This document shows, piece after piece, positions 21,898 through 52,981 of a stretch of 64,000 bases of DNA. Below the pieces are notes generated by a model, which was given only the letters and a program-made list of their open reading frames with translations, did not search any database and was not told the origin of the DNA. Source of the DNA: Thunnus maccoyii (taxonomy: Eukaryota; Chordata; Actinopteri; Scombriformes; Scombridae). Position 1 is the first letter of the stretch, and every line of letters begins with the position of its first letter. The stretch is from NCBI RefSeq assembly GCF_910596095.1, contig NC_056552.1:15201111-15265110 (forward strand), written 5' to 3'. Made by a program: the position numbers and the translations under genes.

Positions 21898-22069
21898 GGT
21901 GGATAATCCTCCCACTGACAGGGTCCGGTAAAGCGAATGTATGCGGGGCGAAAGGCGCGCTTCTCTTGGGGGCTGCGAGGGATCTGTTACCGTTTCCTGC
22001 AGGCCTGATGCAGTGCAATGGCACTCCCCTCCTCCTCTGCTGTTAGCCAATCCGACAATGCAACGATAA

Positions 22070-25000
22070 CAGCTGTACTATGTATCTGTACAGTATGTCA
22101 TGTGTGGGCCAAGTGTAGGTCGTAAAGAAAACATGTCACATGTTCTCCCCTCTTAACGTTTTTACCGTCTGTTTACTCCATTAACTTGCATGGATTTTCA
22201 TCTGGTTTGATTTTTTTTTTAAAGCCTTACTGTTCAGTCAGTTTTCTAACAACAGCCACCAAAGTTCATGTGCTAACAGGCCATGCCAGCAAACACTTTT
22301 GAATGCACCTTGACCCCCAGTGGCCTTTTTGTCTGGAGGACTGGGAGGACTTCGTCTGGGCTGGAGGAACCATTGTGGCAGCTGATTTTAGTGTGAATTC
22401 CTATCTGAAGTTCTTGGACTGCAGGTTGGGCTTCAATCTAAAATCTTGCCCGGGGCACCAACATAGTCAGGGCTGCCTGTTTTAGCTGTCTTATTCTATT
22501 TTCGCTTATTTTTGTCTGAAAACAATCACTCTTTGTTTTTGTCACTCTTTATTATTCAGCTACTTCTTCCATAAGGTTTTTTGGACCTTTTCAACGGCTG
22601 CATACCATGAAAATGTCAAACTGCAGCTCATTCAGCAGATGTGTGCTATTACTTTCTAGCTTACTTTCTAGCTTTCTAGCATATTCCATTTTATGTTATT
22701 TTTTGAAAATCAAATTTTATAATAGTCTATGAGAGAATTTGATCCAACTGAGTTGAAACCTTTGACACTTTGAAACTCAACTGCTTGGACATACAATATC
22801 TTATCCTTGGGACCCCATTCAAACTTTAAAATGTTCACAAAACTTTGAATTTTCAAAGTTGTATTCCATGTTGTGAGATCTTTTGTACTTTTGGAGCAAT
22901 TTAAATCCAAAGTGAGGGCCTTTACAGCAGTTTTCAGGTCTCACTAGTGTGTCATGTGATCAGGCAGAGGGGACAGCAGAGAGTTTTTAGACACGCAAAG
23001 AAATTCTAAACATGTCACACAGTTTTAACTCTTCAAGCACATATCATACCTCAAAATCTTGCCACAAGCCTCCTCTCTCTCAGTTTTAGTTTTTGAGATC
23101 TAAACCTTACTCATTGAATACAATACAATCCAAAGGCTCTCACTCTCCCATTTCCTACATTTACAGATTCTCTTCCTTCAAACACTTCCTCATTCTCAGC
23201 AAATCCTGCTGCCAGTAATAATCTCTGAGCTAGTAACTTCGTTTTTGGCAAATTAATTTTTCCTCAACAAAATGCTTTCCCTGTGAGATTACAAGGTTTT
23301 GGGTTCAGTACTCGCTCAGGGCAGCACTCCTCTTAATTCTGCTCTTGTAAATGAAGCTACTTAACATGATTATCTACCATCATGCAATGCAAGTTCAGCA
23401 CCCCTTAGTGATAAATAACCATTAAGAATGTCAGAGCTGCAACCCCCAATTTGTTATGCAATTAGAAGACTTTATATGAAAATCTGATCTTGCTTACTAT
23501 TTGTGTGTCATATGTTGGCTCAGTGCAGAGCGCTACTGTCTTACAAACATGACGTCACCTGCAGCCAGTATTAGTCAGCAATTTCCTATTCTGTTTAACT
23601 CTTTTAAATTGTTATGTCTTGTGGTTCTTTCACATTTTGTGAAAATGTCTCTGTTTTATGCAAAGTACTTTAATTTGCCTTGTTGTTGAGAAGTTGCCTT
23701 GCCTCATGTTAAAGATCTCTAACATGCACACCGGAGATGGTGAAAATAAATCTAAAACAGCACCTTCTGCATTTTAAAACACATAGAAAGGGATCATTTA
23801 AATCCTTTTAAACTTGAAAAAATAAAAACATAAACCAACATTGTGCTCAATTATTCTGATTCCAAAGAAGAAGAAGAAGAAGAAATCCTGAAGACCTTTT
23901 CTAGATTATTATTTTAGGCCATCACAGTCTGTCAGAGCCTGAGAAATTTGATCATTTTTTTGTTCATCCAACAGTCCCACAGAGAAAAGCTGGAGCCAGC
24001 AAATGTTTGGCATTTTGAAAAAATGTGACTCAATCAATTTTAAAAATAGCCGAGAGAAAGTTAACAATTCGCTGGAAGTTTACTGGACTGATTTGACTGT
24101 TTCCCACACTTTAAAAGAGGCTTGTAGAAATGAATGAACAGAACTATAATATGTAAAAAAAAAAAAAAAGTCAAAGATCTAAAAGGTCTTGAGAAATCTG
24201 ACGTAGGACGAGGGAAAAATAGTCACAATAGCACATGGAAGTAATTCAGTTGAACATCTGCCAGTACAGAGAAGATATAACAGTAGGTTTAGTCATAAAT
24301 TTCAGGAGTTTAGCAATGCAGGGAGCACATGGTGTAAAAATCACATATGTTTACATGGTTTTTGCTCATGCTCTACTTTCATGATGACCCAAATCAGACC
24401 AATTTCAGACTCCAGTTACTACACCTCACTGCAGACCAGAGCAGAGTATTAAAAGTTATGACTTAGTCTAATAAATCACAAAGACAACACATTATCAATC
24501 ATATATTTATGTGGACAGAACACAGAACCTGAGATAACAGTATGTCCCCAGCATTCACACTGATGTATAAAACATTGAAATTTAGGCTTATTTGGGAAAA
24601 AAAGACAATGTTTGAATCCATCAGCATTTCACCAGGATACTAAAACTAGGAGAAGTTAATCAAACGATCAGACTAATGAACCTTCCATCCACGTGCACAC
24701 ACAAAAACAAAATATCCTGTCAGACACAATAAACCCAGGACTAACGTATGGAAGAAAACGTCTTTTCCTCCACATAAAAACCCCTCTCCTGGAAGTGCAT
24801 AAAAATCCACCCGATACAATATCTCATGTATAACACCTGCCTCGATTATACTGACAGAACAAAACTAAAAGTAACAGGGTTTTTTTTTTTTTTTAGCTTA
24901 TGTTGCAGGTAACTGAAAACGATGTAGAAAATACACATTACTACTCTTACATTTACCAAAAGTACAAAAGTGAATATAAAAATAAGAATTGCGACTCAAA

Positions 25001-25680
25001 AGTAGCAGTTCAATTTGTGCAAACATATCTACCAGAAATAAAAACTATTTGAACGTGAACTTGTCAGCTTGGCAGAGAAAAAAAAAAACAAAAAACAACA
25101 TCTCCAGAGAAATGCTAAACATGAAGGATCACAATACTACACCACTAAAACTGGTTAGGTAGTCTACTAGGCTGTGAAACCTCAAAACTATAAACATACC
25201 ATAAAGCACACATCTAGAACATCAAGGAATAAACAGGTTTTATCCATCAACGCGTGCACGTTACTTTTTTTTTGCAAGTAAACAAATGACAACAAAAATA
25301 ACATACTGTACAACTTTTAAAGCAGGAATGCAGGAGCTGAAGTCTTTTAGGTACTGATGCTACCAGAGTCCAACAGCTGGAATAATTCCCTTCAGTCTAC
25401 AATAATCAAAATGTGATTTCATTGTGAAATGTTTTCATCAGGTAAATAAAACCCAACTGATTTGTCGTGCTTTGTACACCACCAACGGTGCAAGGTCAAG
25501 TTAGGTAAAAATAAAAAAAATATTGAGGTGAAATGCAGAAAAAATATCTTTGAATACTTAAAAACAACCAAATTTATCCAAGAAGGGTTTTGCTTCTTCT
25601 TCTGCTGCTTCTTCTATTTGTAACATTTTGGACAGAGATGACACACTGCAGTCAGAGATTAAAAATCAGTATCAACAACG

Positions 25681-25719
<39 letters not shown>

Positions 25720-26088
25720 CTTTGGGGGGGGAAAAAAAAAAAAAAATCTGTGCAGCAAGTGAGTTAAGAGTAGAGTTAGTGAGAAGTCGTCTCATCTCTC
25801 ACACGCTCGTGTTTGGCCAAAAATATATCTTTGGATTATGAAATGACAGAACATAAAAAAGGTCTTAATTTAGAAATGCATGGACACCTAAAACAAGTAG
25901 CTTATAAAGCATATCCTTTGGATTGCGTATGATATTATTTTTTTCAATATTATCTTTGTTTTTTTTTTAACATTTTATACTTGTTTAGAAAAAGGAATGG
26001 TCCTTTCCTAAAACAAAGCAACAGCAACAAATCTGAAATATTTGCATTACGCTTTGTCGTTTTCCGCAGAGGAGATCCTCCGCTGTGA
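22070..26088. other. Stretch between ndufa4 and fam117a: promoter flank and probable fam117a 3' UTR
   Basis: No coding exon is recognised. The left end is the ndufa4 5' flank, with a plus-strand CCAAT at 22048-22052. The right part, adjacent to the fam117a stop codon, is AT-rich unique-looking sequence compatible with a long 3' UTR on the minus strand. I could not fix its end: AATAAA on the minus strand occurs near 22549 and ATTAAA near 23669. A TG microsatellite and several A runs lie inside. Confidence 0.45.
25685..25713. repeat. (TG)n microsatellite
   Basis: About 14 TG units in the likely fam117a 3' UTR, followed by short G and A runs. Confidence 0.9.
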
Positions 26089-34445
<8,357 letters not shown>

Positions 34446-35048
34446 CTTTCCAGTGACAAATCTGGGACAGCCTGGCTCTCAACTAGCTGAAATGAGCAAT
34501 GTATGTCCTGCCTGATGGAGATCTGGGGGCGCTCTGGTGGAAACACTGGTGGTGTGCTGGCTACCAGCTGCAACTCTTCCTCCTCCTGGTGATGATGACT
34601 ACTCAAAAACCGTTACAAAACTCAGTCTTGAGTCATACAGACACCATTTCCAAGTTTATACAACTACCAGCAACACTTAGCTCGACAGATGAGTCGTTAT
34701 TTATGGCTTGTGATCAAGTCTTCGGCGGTGATCATACTTTTTTTTCTGGCTTGAGTGCGAGTTAGCTGCCTAGCAAGCAAAAGTTTCTTTGTGAAGATGT
34801 TGAGATATTTCGCCCCGTTGTCGAACAAGGAAGCGGCTCCAGCTTTAAAAAGTCACTTTAACGTCAACTCCTACGTCTTCTGAGCAAACCTGGGTGTATA
34901 TTTCATTATAATTTTTCGGGCCGGAGCGAGTTTTGGTGGCCCAGAAAAAAGTTGCGAGGTGGACAGAAGATTTCTGCTCTCCGCGTTCTTGTTTCAACTC
35001 CAAACACTTCCACCTCCTCCTCCACGCTGGTGTGGGTTTAATTATGTC

Positions 35049-35116
35049 GGGGGCGGGACCAGCCCTGGATCTCACTTTTGATTGGTTTGTGCAATGTCAA
35101 GCTTCGACCCTATTGG
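35049..35116 (-). promoter_or_regulatory. fam117a: Probable fam117a promoter: GC box and two CCAAT boxes
   Basis: On the minus strand there are CCAAT boxes at 35112-35116 and 35081-35085, spaced 31 bp (about three helix turns), then a GC box (GGGGCGGG on the plus strand) at 35049-35057. This order and spacing, in a CpG-containing region about 600 bp upstream of the start codon, suit an NF-Y/Sp1-type promoter. No TATA box is obvious. Confidence 0.55.
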
Positions 35117-35343
35117 ACAATTTGCCATAAATCCATCAAACTCGGACAATGAAATGTGTTGTCACCGCCTCCGATTCATATCTCATATTAACTGATTTTC
35201 ACCATAAAATTCTTGTTTAAATGCCTTATTTGAACTTTTAAAGCCTGGTAATCAGCAGTAGTAACTTTAAACAGTCACATTTAAAGTTAAAAAAAAATAC
35301 AGACTACTTTTTTAAACAAGCTACTGTAGTTTACCATTTTTAG

Positions 35344-36222
35344 CAGTGGTGGAAAATACATTTACTCAAGTACTGTAGTTCAGCACATTTTTGAGGTACT
35401 TGTACTTCACTTAAGCATTTCCATTTGATGCTACTTTATACTTCCTCTCCACTACATTTCAGAGGGAAATATTGCACTTTCTACTCCACTACATTTGTTT
35501 GACAGCTTTAGTTACAGAAGATTTGACACAATGGATAATATAACAAACTTTTAAAATACAACATACTTTTAAAGATGACACCAGTGGTTTCCAACCTTTT
35601 TGGCTTTTGACGTCTTACAAAACGCAGTGTGTAGTTGGGGTCACATTTCAGATGTCTATGAGTTGTTAACAGCTCTAATAAATAGTGATTTTTCCCTCTG
35701 GTTTTCCCCTCTGGTTTCATTTCAAAAAATGTTCAAATGATGCAATATTTCACCAAAAATCAAAGACTAGAGAAAAAGTCTGAAATCAGATTTGTTTATC
35801 AGAACTTTATTTTTTCTTCTTTCCTCTCCCATTAATCATCTTACAACCCCTCAGATTTATCTGGTGACCCTTAAGAGGGGCCCGAACACTAGATTTGGAC
35901 CCAATGGGCTAAACTAGCTAACTGTACATGAAGTACTGTAGTTCAAACTAGCTCCACCTCCAGCAGCTACAACAGTTAAATGCTGCTCTTTGTATTGACT
36001 GCTGTTCCAGTATTAATAATTTAATGATGTCATATATAACAATATATCAGTCGGAGGGCCGAAATGAGTACTTTTACTTTAATTCTTTACATTTTGCTGT
36101 TAATACTTATGTACTTTTATTTAAGTGGGATTTTTCATGCAGGACTTCTACTTGTAATTAAGTATTTTAGATTGATCAGTAATTTTATTTTATTTAAGAT
36201 CTGAGTACTTCTTCCACCACTG
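35344..36222. repeat. Interspersed element with CAGTGGTGGAA terminal inverted repeats (copy 1)
   Basis: Begins CAGTGGTGGAAAATACATTT and ends CTTCCACCACTG, so the last 12 bases are inverted copies with one mismatch. Inside are repeated TACTT/AAGTA words (ACTTAAGCA, TTTAAGTGGGA) and a non-coding middle. The same organisation and middle (TTTTTGGC then TTTCAGATGTCT) recurs at about 59366-60320. It resembles a non-autonomous element widespread in percomorph fishes. Confidence 0.72.
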
Positions 36223-37369
36223 ATATTTAGTGTACTAAAGCATATCTTTCTCAACATATTAATTAATTCATTCATTCATTCATTTGTAGGCTGATGAAAT
36301 CATCCAAGCTGGGTGTGTGTGTGTGCACCATCTGGGTGGACTATGAGGTGGTTTGGGGTGGTGTGTGTGCATGTATGTGCAAGACAGTGTGCATTGTGGG
36401 AGATAAATGTTCTGTGTAAAAGGGAGTGCCAATGGTGGGTCAGGGAAAGGAGGCATAGATAACATGATGTGCACTTAAGCAGATCCTAGACCAGTGGCTC
36501 CAGTATGCCCTCACCCAAACCAAACTGGCGTAACATTTGAACTTATTCACCTCAGCCCATTCTTAGATAACATGCTTGTGTGTGGCACGACAAAATGGGA
36601 GTGAATGTGCTTTATCACAGAAGGGTGAAGTGCTGAACCATGTGTCCAGCAGCCTGCTCATCTATCTAGTGAAACTGCACCCAACAATTGATGTCACCAA
36701 CACAAAACAGCCAAAGACAAAGCCAAATAACTGAAACCAACTTTTCACAACCTTTTTGGTATCCATTCATTTACAGCCAGGGAGTTAATTGGACAGTATG
36801 TCAATCTGGAATGTGTCTCCTACATAATGCATTTCCAATGTTTACCAAAGGACTTTCAGCTGCTGTTTGTTTAGCTCTGTGTATTTGTCTGTGTTAATGA
36901 ATGAATGATTCTAACCTATGACCCCACGTTAGGCCTCGGCTGTTTGGAACCCATTTTAGGAGAAACACAAATGCTTCATGCTTCACAAAGTTAAGCTAAA
37001 AAGAGGAGACGTGAACACAAAGAGTGACCGAGGCACAGGGGGAAAGATCATGTGTTGAGTGTCTTGAATCTACAGTAAATGACTTCGCTATGACGTCAGC
37101 ATTGAGAATACGTTTTCTTTTTCTCCCCAGTCTGTCATTTTTGTGTCTTATTTTATTGTAAATCATGACATTTAACAGCTACCAAGTTAGTGGTGAGTAA
37201 GTAAATGGTCAAATGCAAGCAACATGACTTGCAGAAAAAGATATTGTTGAATGTGAATGTGGAGGCAATTCATGAACAATATGTGCATGAGCAAGACTGT
37301 GTGAGCCTAAAGCACAGCAGAGCTATGAGCTAAATGATCATGCTAATCTCCTTTGTCAGGTTTGTTTAC

Positions 37370-37866
37370 CACATTCACTATCTTCATTTAGCATGTTAGC
37401 ATGCTAACGTTTGCAAATTAGCACTAATTACGATGCTCATCTTAAGTTAATGGGGATGTTGCTAATTTTGCAGGTCATAAACAAAGTATTGGACAAGTTA
37501 AAATCTTAGCATGATGGTGGTGTAAAATTAAAGGTCAGAGGATCACCACAGTTATTACAGCTCATGCTGTGGCAGACATGAATGTCTGTGTCAACAGGTT
37601 TCAAATCGGACAATAGTTGTCTAGACATTTCACTCAAAACCATAAATGTGAACCTCATGGTGGTACTAGAGGTAAAGTCAAAGCATGACAAATGTCAGAA
37701 GGATTCATCTTCTGGGGGCGGTGAATGTTTGTACAACATTTCATGGCAATACATCTGATAGTTGTTGAGATATTTCAGTCTGCAACAAAGTGGTGGACCG
37801 ACTGACCAGCAAACAAACACTGTCATTGCCATCCCAGGAGCCATACCGCTAGTGTGGCTAAAAAAA
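37370..37866. repeat. Probable interspersed repeat downstream of rundc3a
   Basis: Contains GAACCTCATGGTGGTACTAG, TTTCATGGCAATACATCTGA, GTTGTTGAGATATTTCAGTC and AAAGTGGTGGACCGACTGAC, ending GAGCCATACCGCTAGTGTGG. I recognise this pattern as a common percomorph interspersed sequence. It shows no coding potential and appears once here. Confidence 0.5.
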
Positions 37867-37916
37867 AAGTACATATCCAATGCATACTAGCGTTTAACGT
37901 TTCAAAAAAAGGCAGT

Positions 37917-37922
37917 TTTATT
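37917..37922 (-). promoter_or_regulatory. rundc3a: Probable rundc3a poly(A) signal AATAAA
   Basis: AATAAA on the minus strand, about 1.1 kb after the stop codon, followed in gene direction by a T-rich stretch. It would define a 3' UTR of about 1.1 kb. Confidence 0.45.
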
Positions 37923-39008
37923 GCAGTTTTAAATAACACAATTTATCCCGACTCTCAACAACACTGCATGAGATTGCAATTTACATAATGGCAAATGATA
38001 CAAGTAAGTATGTCATAAAATAAATGATAATAGAAGAAGAACAGATCACAGGAAAAAATGAAAACCAAAAATCAAATGATACACACATAGGCACGTTGCA
38101 CATTCACTATTTCTCTCCTGCTGTATCAAGCCAGGTTTGTAGAGAAAGACAATGAAAACATTCATTCTGCATAGTCTCAATGCACTTTGCATTTGTATGC
38201 AATAGATAGTATGTCTATTTTTTTATGTTCACATTGTAGCAGCTCTGCAAACCTTGTTAGCCTGACAGGTTTTTCATGTCACATCCTAAAATCTGTAACT
38301 AATGTATGATTGAATAAGGCCTAAACTGTCATTCAACTGAATATCATAAAGCTGCTTCTGTTAAATTTAAATAATCTTTTTCATAAAACCCTCTAGCCAC
38401 ATTTTAACTTGCACATTATAAGCCCCTCTTTCATCTCTGTAATCATTTAACCAGTCCTCTTATAAGTGTATGGCAAAACATTGTTTCTGTTCCCTAAAGG
38501 GTTATAACAGCTCATCCATCCTGCACTGCCAGTATTATGCAACAGGCAGAAGATACAGTGACAGACTGATAAGACACAGACAAATGGACAAATACGTACA
38601 TAACACTACAGTGAGTTTGGATGAATATGACCAGTACAGATACATGACTGTAATTGCACAAAATCAAGCTTCATGACGTAAGAGAGTTCAAACTTGAACC
38701 GTCTGTTTGCATTGCACGAGGCTTAATCATGTCGAGATTATGAAAGACAGTGAAACTGAAGGAGGCCATCGGGCAGTACAGCAGCTATTCCTGCGTCTTT
38801 GTTGGACAGTCCCACACAGGGAGGCTACTCTTTCACAAAAAGGTGTAAGTTGACAGAGAGCTGGGCTCAGAGCCTAAAAGTAAAGGGACTCACGTAAGGG
38901 CCACGAAAGAGCAAGCATTTGTCCGCCTACCAAAAGAAGTCATTTTTGTTTTCATGTTGAATTGTCTCAGTGTCTGTTCAGTGGTTGGCAGTGTTTCTTT
39001 GGCGCCCC

Positions 39009-48018
<9,010 letters not shown>

Positions 48019-48088
48019 TCACCGGAACATATAGTGTGTTTGCTGTGTTTGTATTATTACTGCTATGCACAGAGGACTCAATTACGTC

Positions 48089-48092
<4 letters not shown>

Positions 48093-48138
<46 letters not shown>

Positions 48139-48148
48139 ATCTCTCTCC
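48093..48148. repeat. (CT)n microsatellite upstream of rundc3a
   Basis: A CT repeat with minor interruptions (TTT and AT) about 220 bp upstream of the rundc3a start codon; it reads as GA on the coding strand and may fall in the promoter or 5' UTR. Confidence 0.92.
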
Positions 48149-50234
48149 GCCTCTTTTTTGACTTCATCATGACGTCACTGGATCACCTCGCATCATGCAG
48201 GCTGAACATGACGAATCACATCAGTGACAAAGAGCTTTACAGCATGGCTTTAACATTTAACCATCCTATAAGGGCTTTAATATTATGGCTAAGTAAACAT
48301 ATTCCCCATAGATAAATATCCAATATACATTTAGCCTAATAATCTAATATTCACTATGAACTGTGGAATATATCAGATATTAAAACCTCATTATAAACTG
48401 GTGCTGTTCTGCCAAACATCATCTTATAAACATGCCAACGTTTCCAAAGTTTCCAAATATGTCTTTGAATTTCGGGGAAATGTATCATTTCCGTTTGATA
48501 AAATAGCCATAAAAACATCTATTTTGTCTTTTATCTTCTTTATCTCTTATTTTAAATCTATTTTATTGGTTTTATTACTTTTTTATTCGTCATTTTTGAT
48601 GAAGATTGAAGACTGTTTTACTGCTTTATTGGCTTTTCACTCATTTGTAAAGCATTTTGGATTGCACTAACTTATAAGAAAAGTGCATATATCACCCAGT
48701 GCAAACTTCATATAGCTTCACATGGTGATACAGAACTTGTACTGTAAGACATTGTGGAATAAGAGGGTTTAAAAAAAACAACAAAAACCCCTTAAAGCTA
48801 CTTAAGGGGAAATAAAGGGGATCATGTATGTTAATGAGTCAATTTATTTGCTAAATATTTCAACAATTGTTTTCATAGTGCAAAAGGTATACATTTATTA
48901 ACACATACAGCATTTACCTCATTCTATATATTTGCCACATATATCAGAAAATAAGTAAAGAAATTACAATAAACTGCCCTGTATTGCAAAACATACTGAG
49001 ACCTTCCATATATTCCACTATTTTTTTTTAATTTTTCACAGACAATACAGCTATAATATAGGAACTTTGTGTGTATTTGTCCATTGAAGACCTTTTTGTA
49101 CTTGTAAAACATTGTGGTTATACTGTATGTTGTAATATCATTTCTTGTTCAATAACAGCTGTACCAATTTTTTGCTGTGTTTCTAAAACATCTAGGATCA
49201 TCAGCAGCAGCAACAGCAGCAACAGCATAGTCATCATGCTGGATCATTTCCTTCTTCTATGATTTCCGATCAGCATCCTCTTCACTCTCCTCCCTCTCCT
49301 CTGTTTCCTCCCTCCTACCATTAGAAGAGACGCTCATGTTTCTGAAGCTTGAACCAACTGAGCCAAACCAACAAAAGTGTCACTAAAAAACCCTCATGGA
49401 GACACTTTGGCAACCACACAGTCCCTAACCTTCTCCTCTCTAATGAGCTGACAGCTGGTTGCCGCCATACGTTAGTGGGTGGGGGTTGCGGCTTTTTTTG
49501 TCCTGGTGGGGGAGCAATCACTCATGCATATCTGTGTCCGGTGCTCCATATGTTTGGACGCTTCATATTCTTGTCTTGACAGCATCAGAACAACTCACCT
49601 CCTTCAGTATTACACTATTATGAATTATGTAAAAGAAATAAATGTCATATTATGTTCCAAAATCATTCCATTGTGCCTTAATTATTTTCATTTCTACTCT
49701 GACTACATGTGTGTTACAAATGTGTTATCCATCTCTCCCTAGGCTCTTGAAACTCAAAAACAATGCACATATACACACACACGCTCTTGCTTGTTAATTG
49801 GATCCATTTCATTTGACTTCACATGTGTAAACAACCAACATTTTTACTTGCTGTGTTCTGATTTTCACAGCAGGAGAAAGAGCTGTATCTACTTTCCTTC
49901 TTTATTACTTGAGCAATAAACATGTTCATGTTGCTTTACAGAGCTCCATGTCGAGAGCCAGCAGTTTCTCATTTTCATTGGATGATGAAAAATATTTTCA
50001 TCAAGGTGTTCCAGTGGTAAAAGTGCAGTGTATCGACAGAAAAATACACAGGGAAATTCAGGTGGGAAAAGTCTTATAATCATGGTCACCATCACTAGAC
50101 ATCATCTATTTTCTAAATCTGCTGACATCTGATTGTAAAAATCTGGTCAGCTCATGGTAGTGGTGTGTTTTCCTCCTAAAATGTCTTTTTGGACCTTGAA
50201 GGTAATATGAATATAAAAGTAAGTACTAGCAGCT

Positions 50235-50527
50235 TAAAGGACCAGTGTGTAAGATTTAGGGGGATTTATTGGCAGAAATTGAATGTAATATTCATAAGTA
50301 TGTTTTAATTAGTGTATAATAACCTGAAAATAAGAATTGTTGTGTTTTCATTACCTTAGAATGAGCCCTTTATATATACAGAGGGAGCAGAGCCCACAAT
50401 GTTGCACCGCTATGTTTTTACAGTAGCCCAGACTTGGAAGGGGAGGAAGAGGGTGAGGGGTATTCAGTTGGTTGAAATCTGCAACCTCACTACTAGATAC
50501 CACTAAATCCTACACACTGGTCCTTTA
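50235..50527. mobile_element. MITE-like element with 24-bp terminal inverted repeats
   Basis: The left terminus (50235-50258) and the reverse complement of the right terminus (50504-50527) match at 23 of 24 bases, starting TAAAGGACCAGTGTGTA. The 245-bp interior is non-coding. This is the structure of a small non-autonomous DNA transposon and resembles a family frequent in percomorph genomes. Confidence 0.85.
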
Positions 50528-50534
50528 AAGGATA

Positions 50535-51165
50535 AGCCCAAGCAACAACTACCACGGCTTGAGGCTGAAGCCAATGAGGAAGTATCTTAAAGTGCAATGC
50601 CACAGATGGCCACTAGATGCTGGCTCCAACTGACTCCCATTCAAAAAGCACCCACCTCTCTAGAAATACTAAGTCAATCTTTTTTTCAATGACTCATGGT
50701 CTCAATTGCTAAATTCAGGCCGTCTAATAAGTGTGCTGGAGGTAATTTAGGAAATTATGGCTGTTAATAAGAATTGAAAACTTATGGCAGCTTTGATGTC
50801 GTGTGGGTGTTGATTGACAGCTGGTGATTGACAGTTCACTCTCCTGCTTCTTGCACTAAGTCGGACTATAGCAGAAATATTTCAGTAAGTTTAATGTTAC
50901 TTCATTATGATACCTGCCCAATTAGCACAATGTAGCTAAAGTAGCTAATGTTAGCCCAAGCGTGCAGTGCTCAGTGCTCCTAGTAAGCTAGTAGTGGATG
51001 TTTTTCCAGAGCGTGAAAGACAACACCCCCCATTCCTTATTTGGAGGGTACTGGCTCCAAATGGAACAGATGTCGTCGATCAAGCTGCAACTCTGAGCTT
51101 CAAACGGGCTCCAATGCAAACCAACAGGTGACGTCACACCTTGCTACATCCATCTTTAATTTTTC
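50535..51165. repeat. Probable interspersed repeat next to the MITE
   Basis: Contains GAGGCTGAAGCCAATGAGGA, AAGTGCAATGCCACAG, GGCCACTAGATGCTGGCTCC and, near the end, CAACAGGTGACGTCACACC followed by CCATCTTT. I recognise these blocks as a repeat found in many percomorph genomes. No coding potential. Confidence 0.5.
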
Positions 51166-51740
51166 AAGTTCATCTTAAAACAACAGTCAGGTGTCCATAT
51201 GAACACTGAGGACAGTACAAATGTAAACAGTAAAACAATTTGAGACTAATGCACGTAAGAAATAAAATGATGAAAAAGTGATAAAACCAATAAAATAGAT
51301 TTAAAGTAAAATAAATAAAAACAGATAAAAGACAATAGATAAGAGAGAATAAAACATTCTAAAACATGAATACAATAAAATAAATGATTAGATAAAATAG
51401 ATAATGGACATAAAACATTCTTAGGAAAATCCAGGCTAAACAGGTGGGCTTTAAGTTTACATTTAAAGATATCAACACTTTCTGCTGCTCTAAGAAGCTT
51501 CATATTAGATTCAGATGAACTTTTGAACACATTTTTGCACAAAATGGGTGCTGTGGATTTTGTCCCTAATCTTGTCAAACATGTTAGCAAGAGATCTTCA
51601 AATGGTTAGTGTGAACAGGAGGAATAAGTACATGAGCAAAACATGTTTTAATGTTCATATGGATATCAGACTGTTGTTTGAAGACAGACTTGACATATTG
51701 TGAGCCAATCCTTTAAAAGGCTAGGTTCCATTTAACTCAC

Positions 51741-51780
51741 TTTATTCAAACTCTCAATGCATATTCCCAAAACATTTATT
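51741..51780 (-). promoter_or_regulatory. Probable poly(A) signals of the PTH receptor gene
   Basis: Two AATAAA on the minus strand, at 51775-51780 and 51741-51746, lie about 1.2 kb after the stop codon. Another AATAAA near 52406 would give a shorter 3' UTR. Confidence 0.4.
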
Positions 51781-52981
51781 AAATTATCAGAGTAATCTTA
51801 CACTGTACATATACATGCGTAAACACAGAAGAATAGTTTCTATTTCTGGACACTTAAATAGTCCTAAAATATTTACAGCTACAATTCACTTTCTGTTTAT
51901 CTTGTGAATACTGGTGGTTTGTGCTGCAGGTTTGCCACTCATGCTTGAGGTCTGCAAACAGCTCAGGTGCCTCTTGCTCTGGGCTGAAGCCTGAGGGGAG
52001 TGTGTGAAATTCTGGACAGTGTTGTGAGGGCATTTAGGGCAGAGGTTGCACAGAGAAAGGAGTCAGGGTTTGACCTGCCGGGGGAAAAACGTTGGTGAAT
52101 CAGCCCTCAGGTTCCTGTCTAACTGATAAATAGGGCTGAGAAGACAACAATGGACAACAACAAAGGTGTAGAGGGAGACCCTGCCTGTCTAGACATGCTG
52201 TCTGACTGTCTGACAGTTAAAAATAATAACATTTTGAAAGTTAGCTTGGTCACTGGAGTAGGTCTGGGTCAGAGGACTGGAAAATCCAACACAGGAAAGA
52301 TGTGAAATAAAATTTTTTTAAAAAAAAAACTCACAGTTTTAACATCCAGGACTGTCTTTTCTTAATTCTCTGCAGCATCGTGTCTTCACAGATTATTTAG
52401 CTTAATTTATTTGTTCACATTTCTTTCACATTGTTTGAAAATATGCACAGTTTATATACTGATATATTAAATAGAGCAGAAGTGTAACAAATCCACAAGA
52501 AATCCATCAGAAAATTGTCTCTATAACTTGAGAGATTTGAGAATGTATTGTACAACATAAAACCATTATAGTCCTTGTGTTATGCAGGACAAAGCATACA
52601 TTCCTAGTTTGGTATATTATAATGAATAAAGGTCTTCTCTGTTATTTTTTGTGTTTGTATTCCCTCATAGTTTATGAAGCTGAAATTTGATCACATCCAC
52701 TGAAATCAGATTTCCATTTTTCTGAGCACTGAAAGAACCTCTCCTCTACGTTGGCTTAAAAATTGAGATTGAAAGTTCATTCCTGACAAGTTGACAAGAC
52801 AGTTTCAACACAAGTAAATCCTTGAAATGTCTTCTTTAGTACATTGTCATGTCTGTATTTGCAAAAGCAAATCAACATTGAGGTTTTTACACTCTTAGAC
52901 CACTCCAGTCAGCTGAAGACAGAATAATTCATCCCTGTCCTCTGTCTTGGTCTGCATGAGTCCAGTTTTTATCAAAAATAT

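Noticed and set aside
22303-22485. 60-codon frame starting MHLDPQWPFCLEDWEDFVWAG
   Set aside because: Tryptophan-rich but isolated, with no family match and no splice sites.
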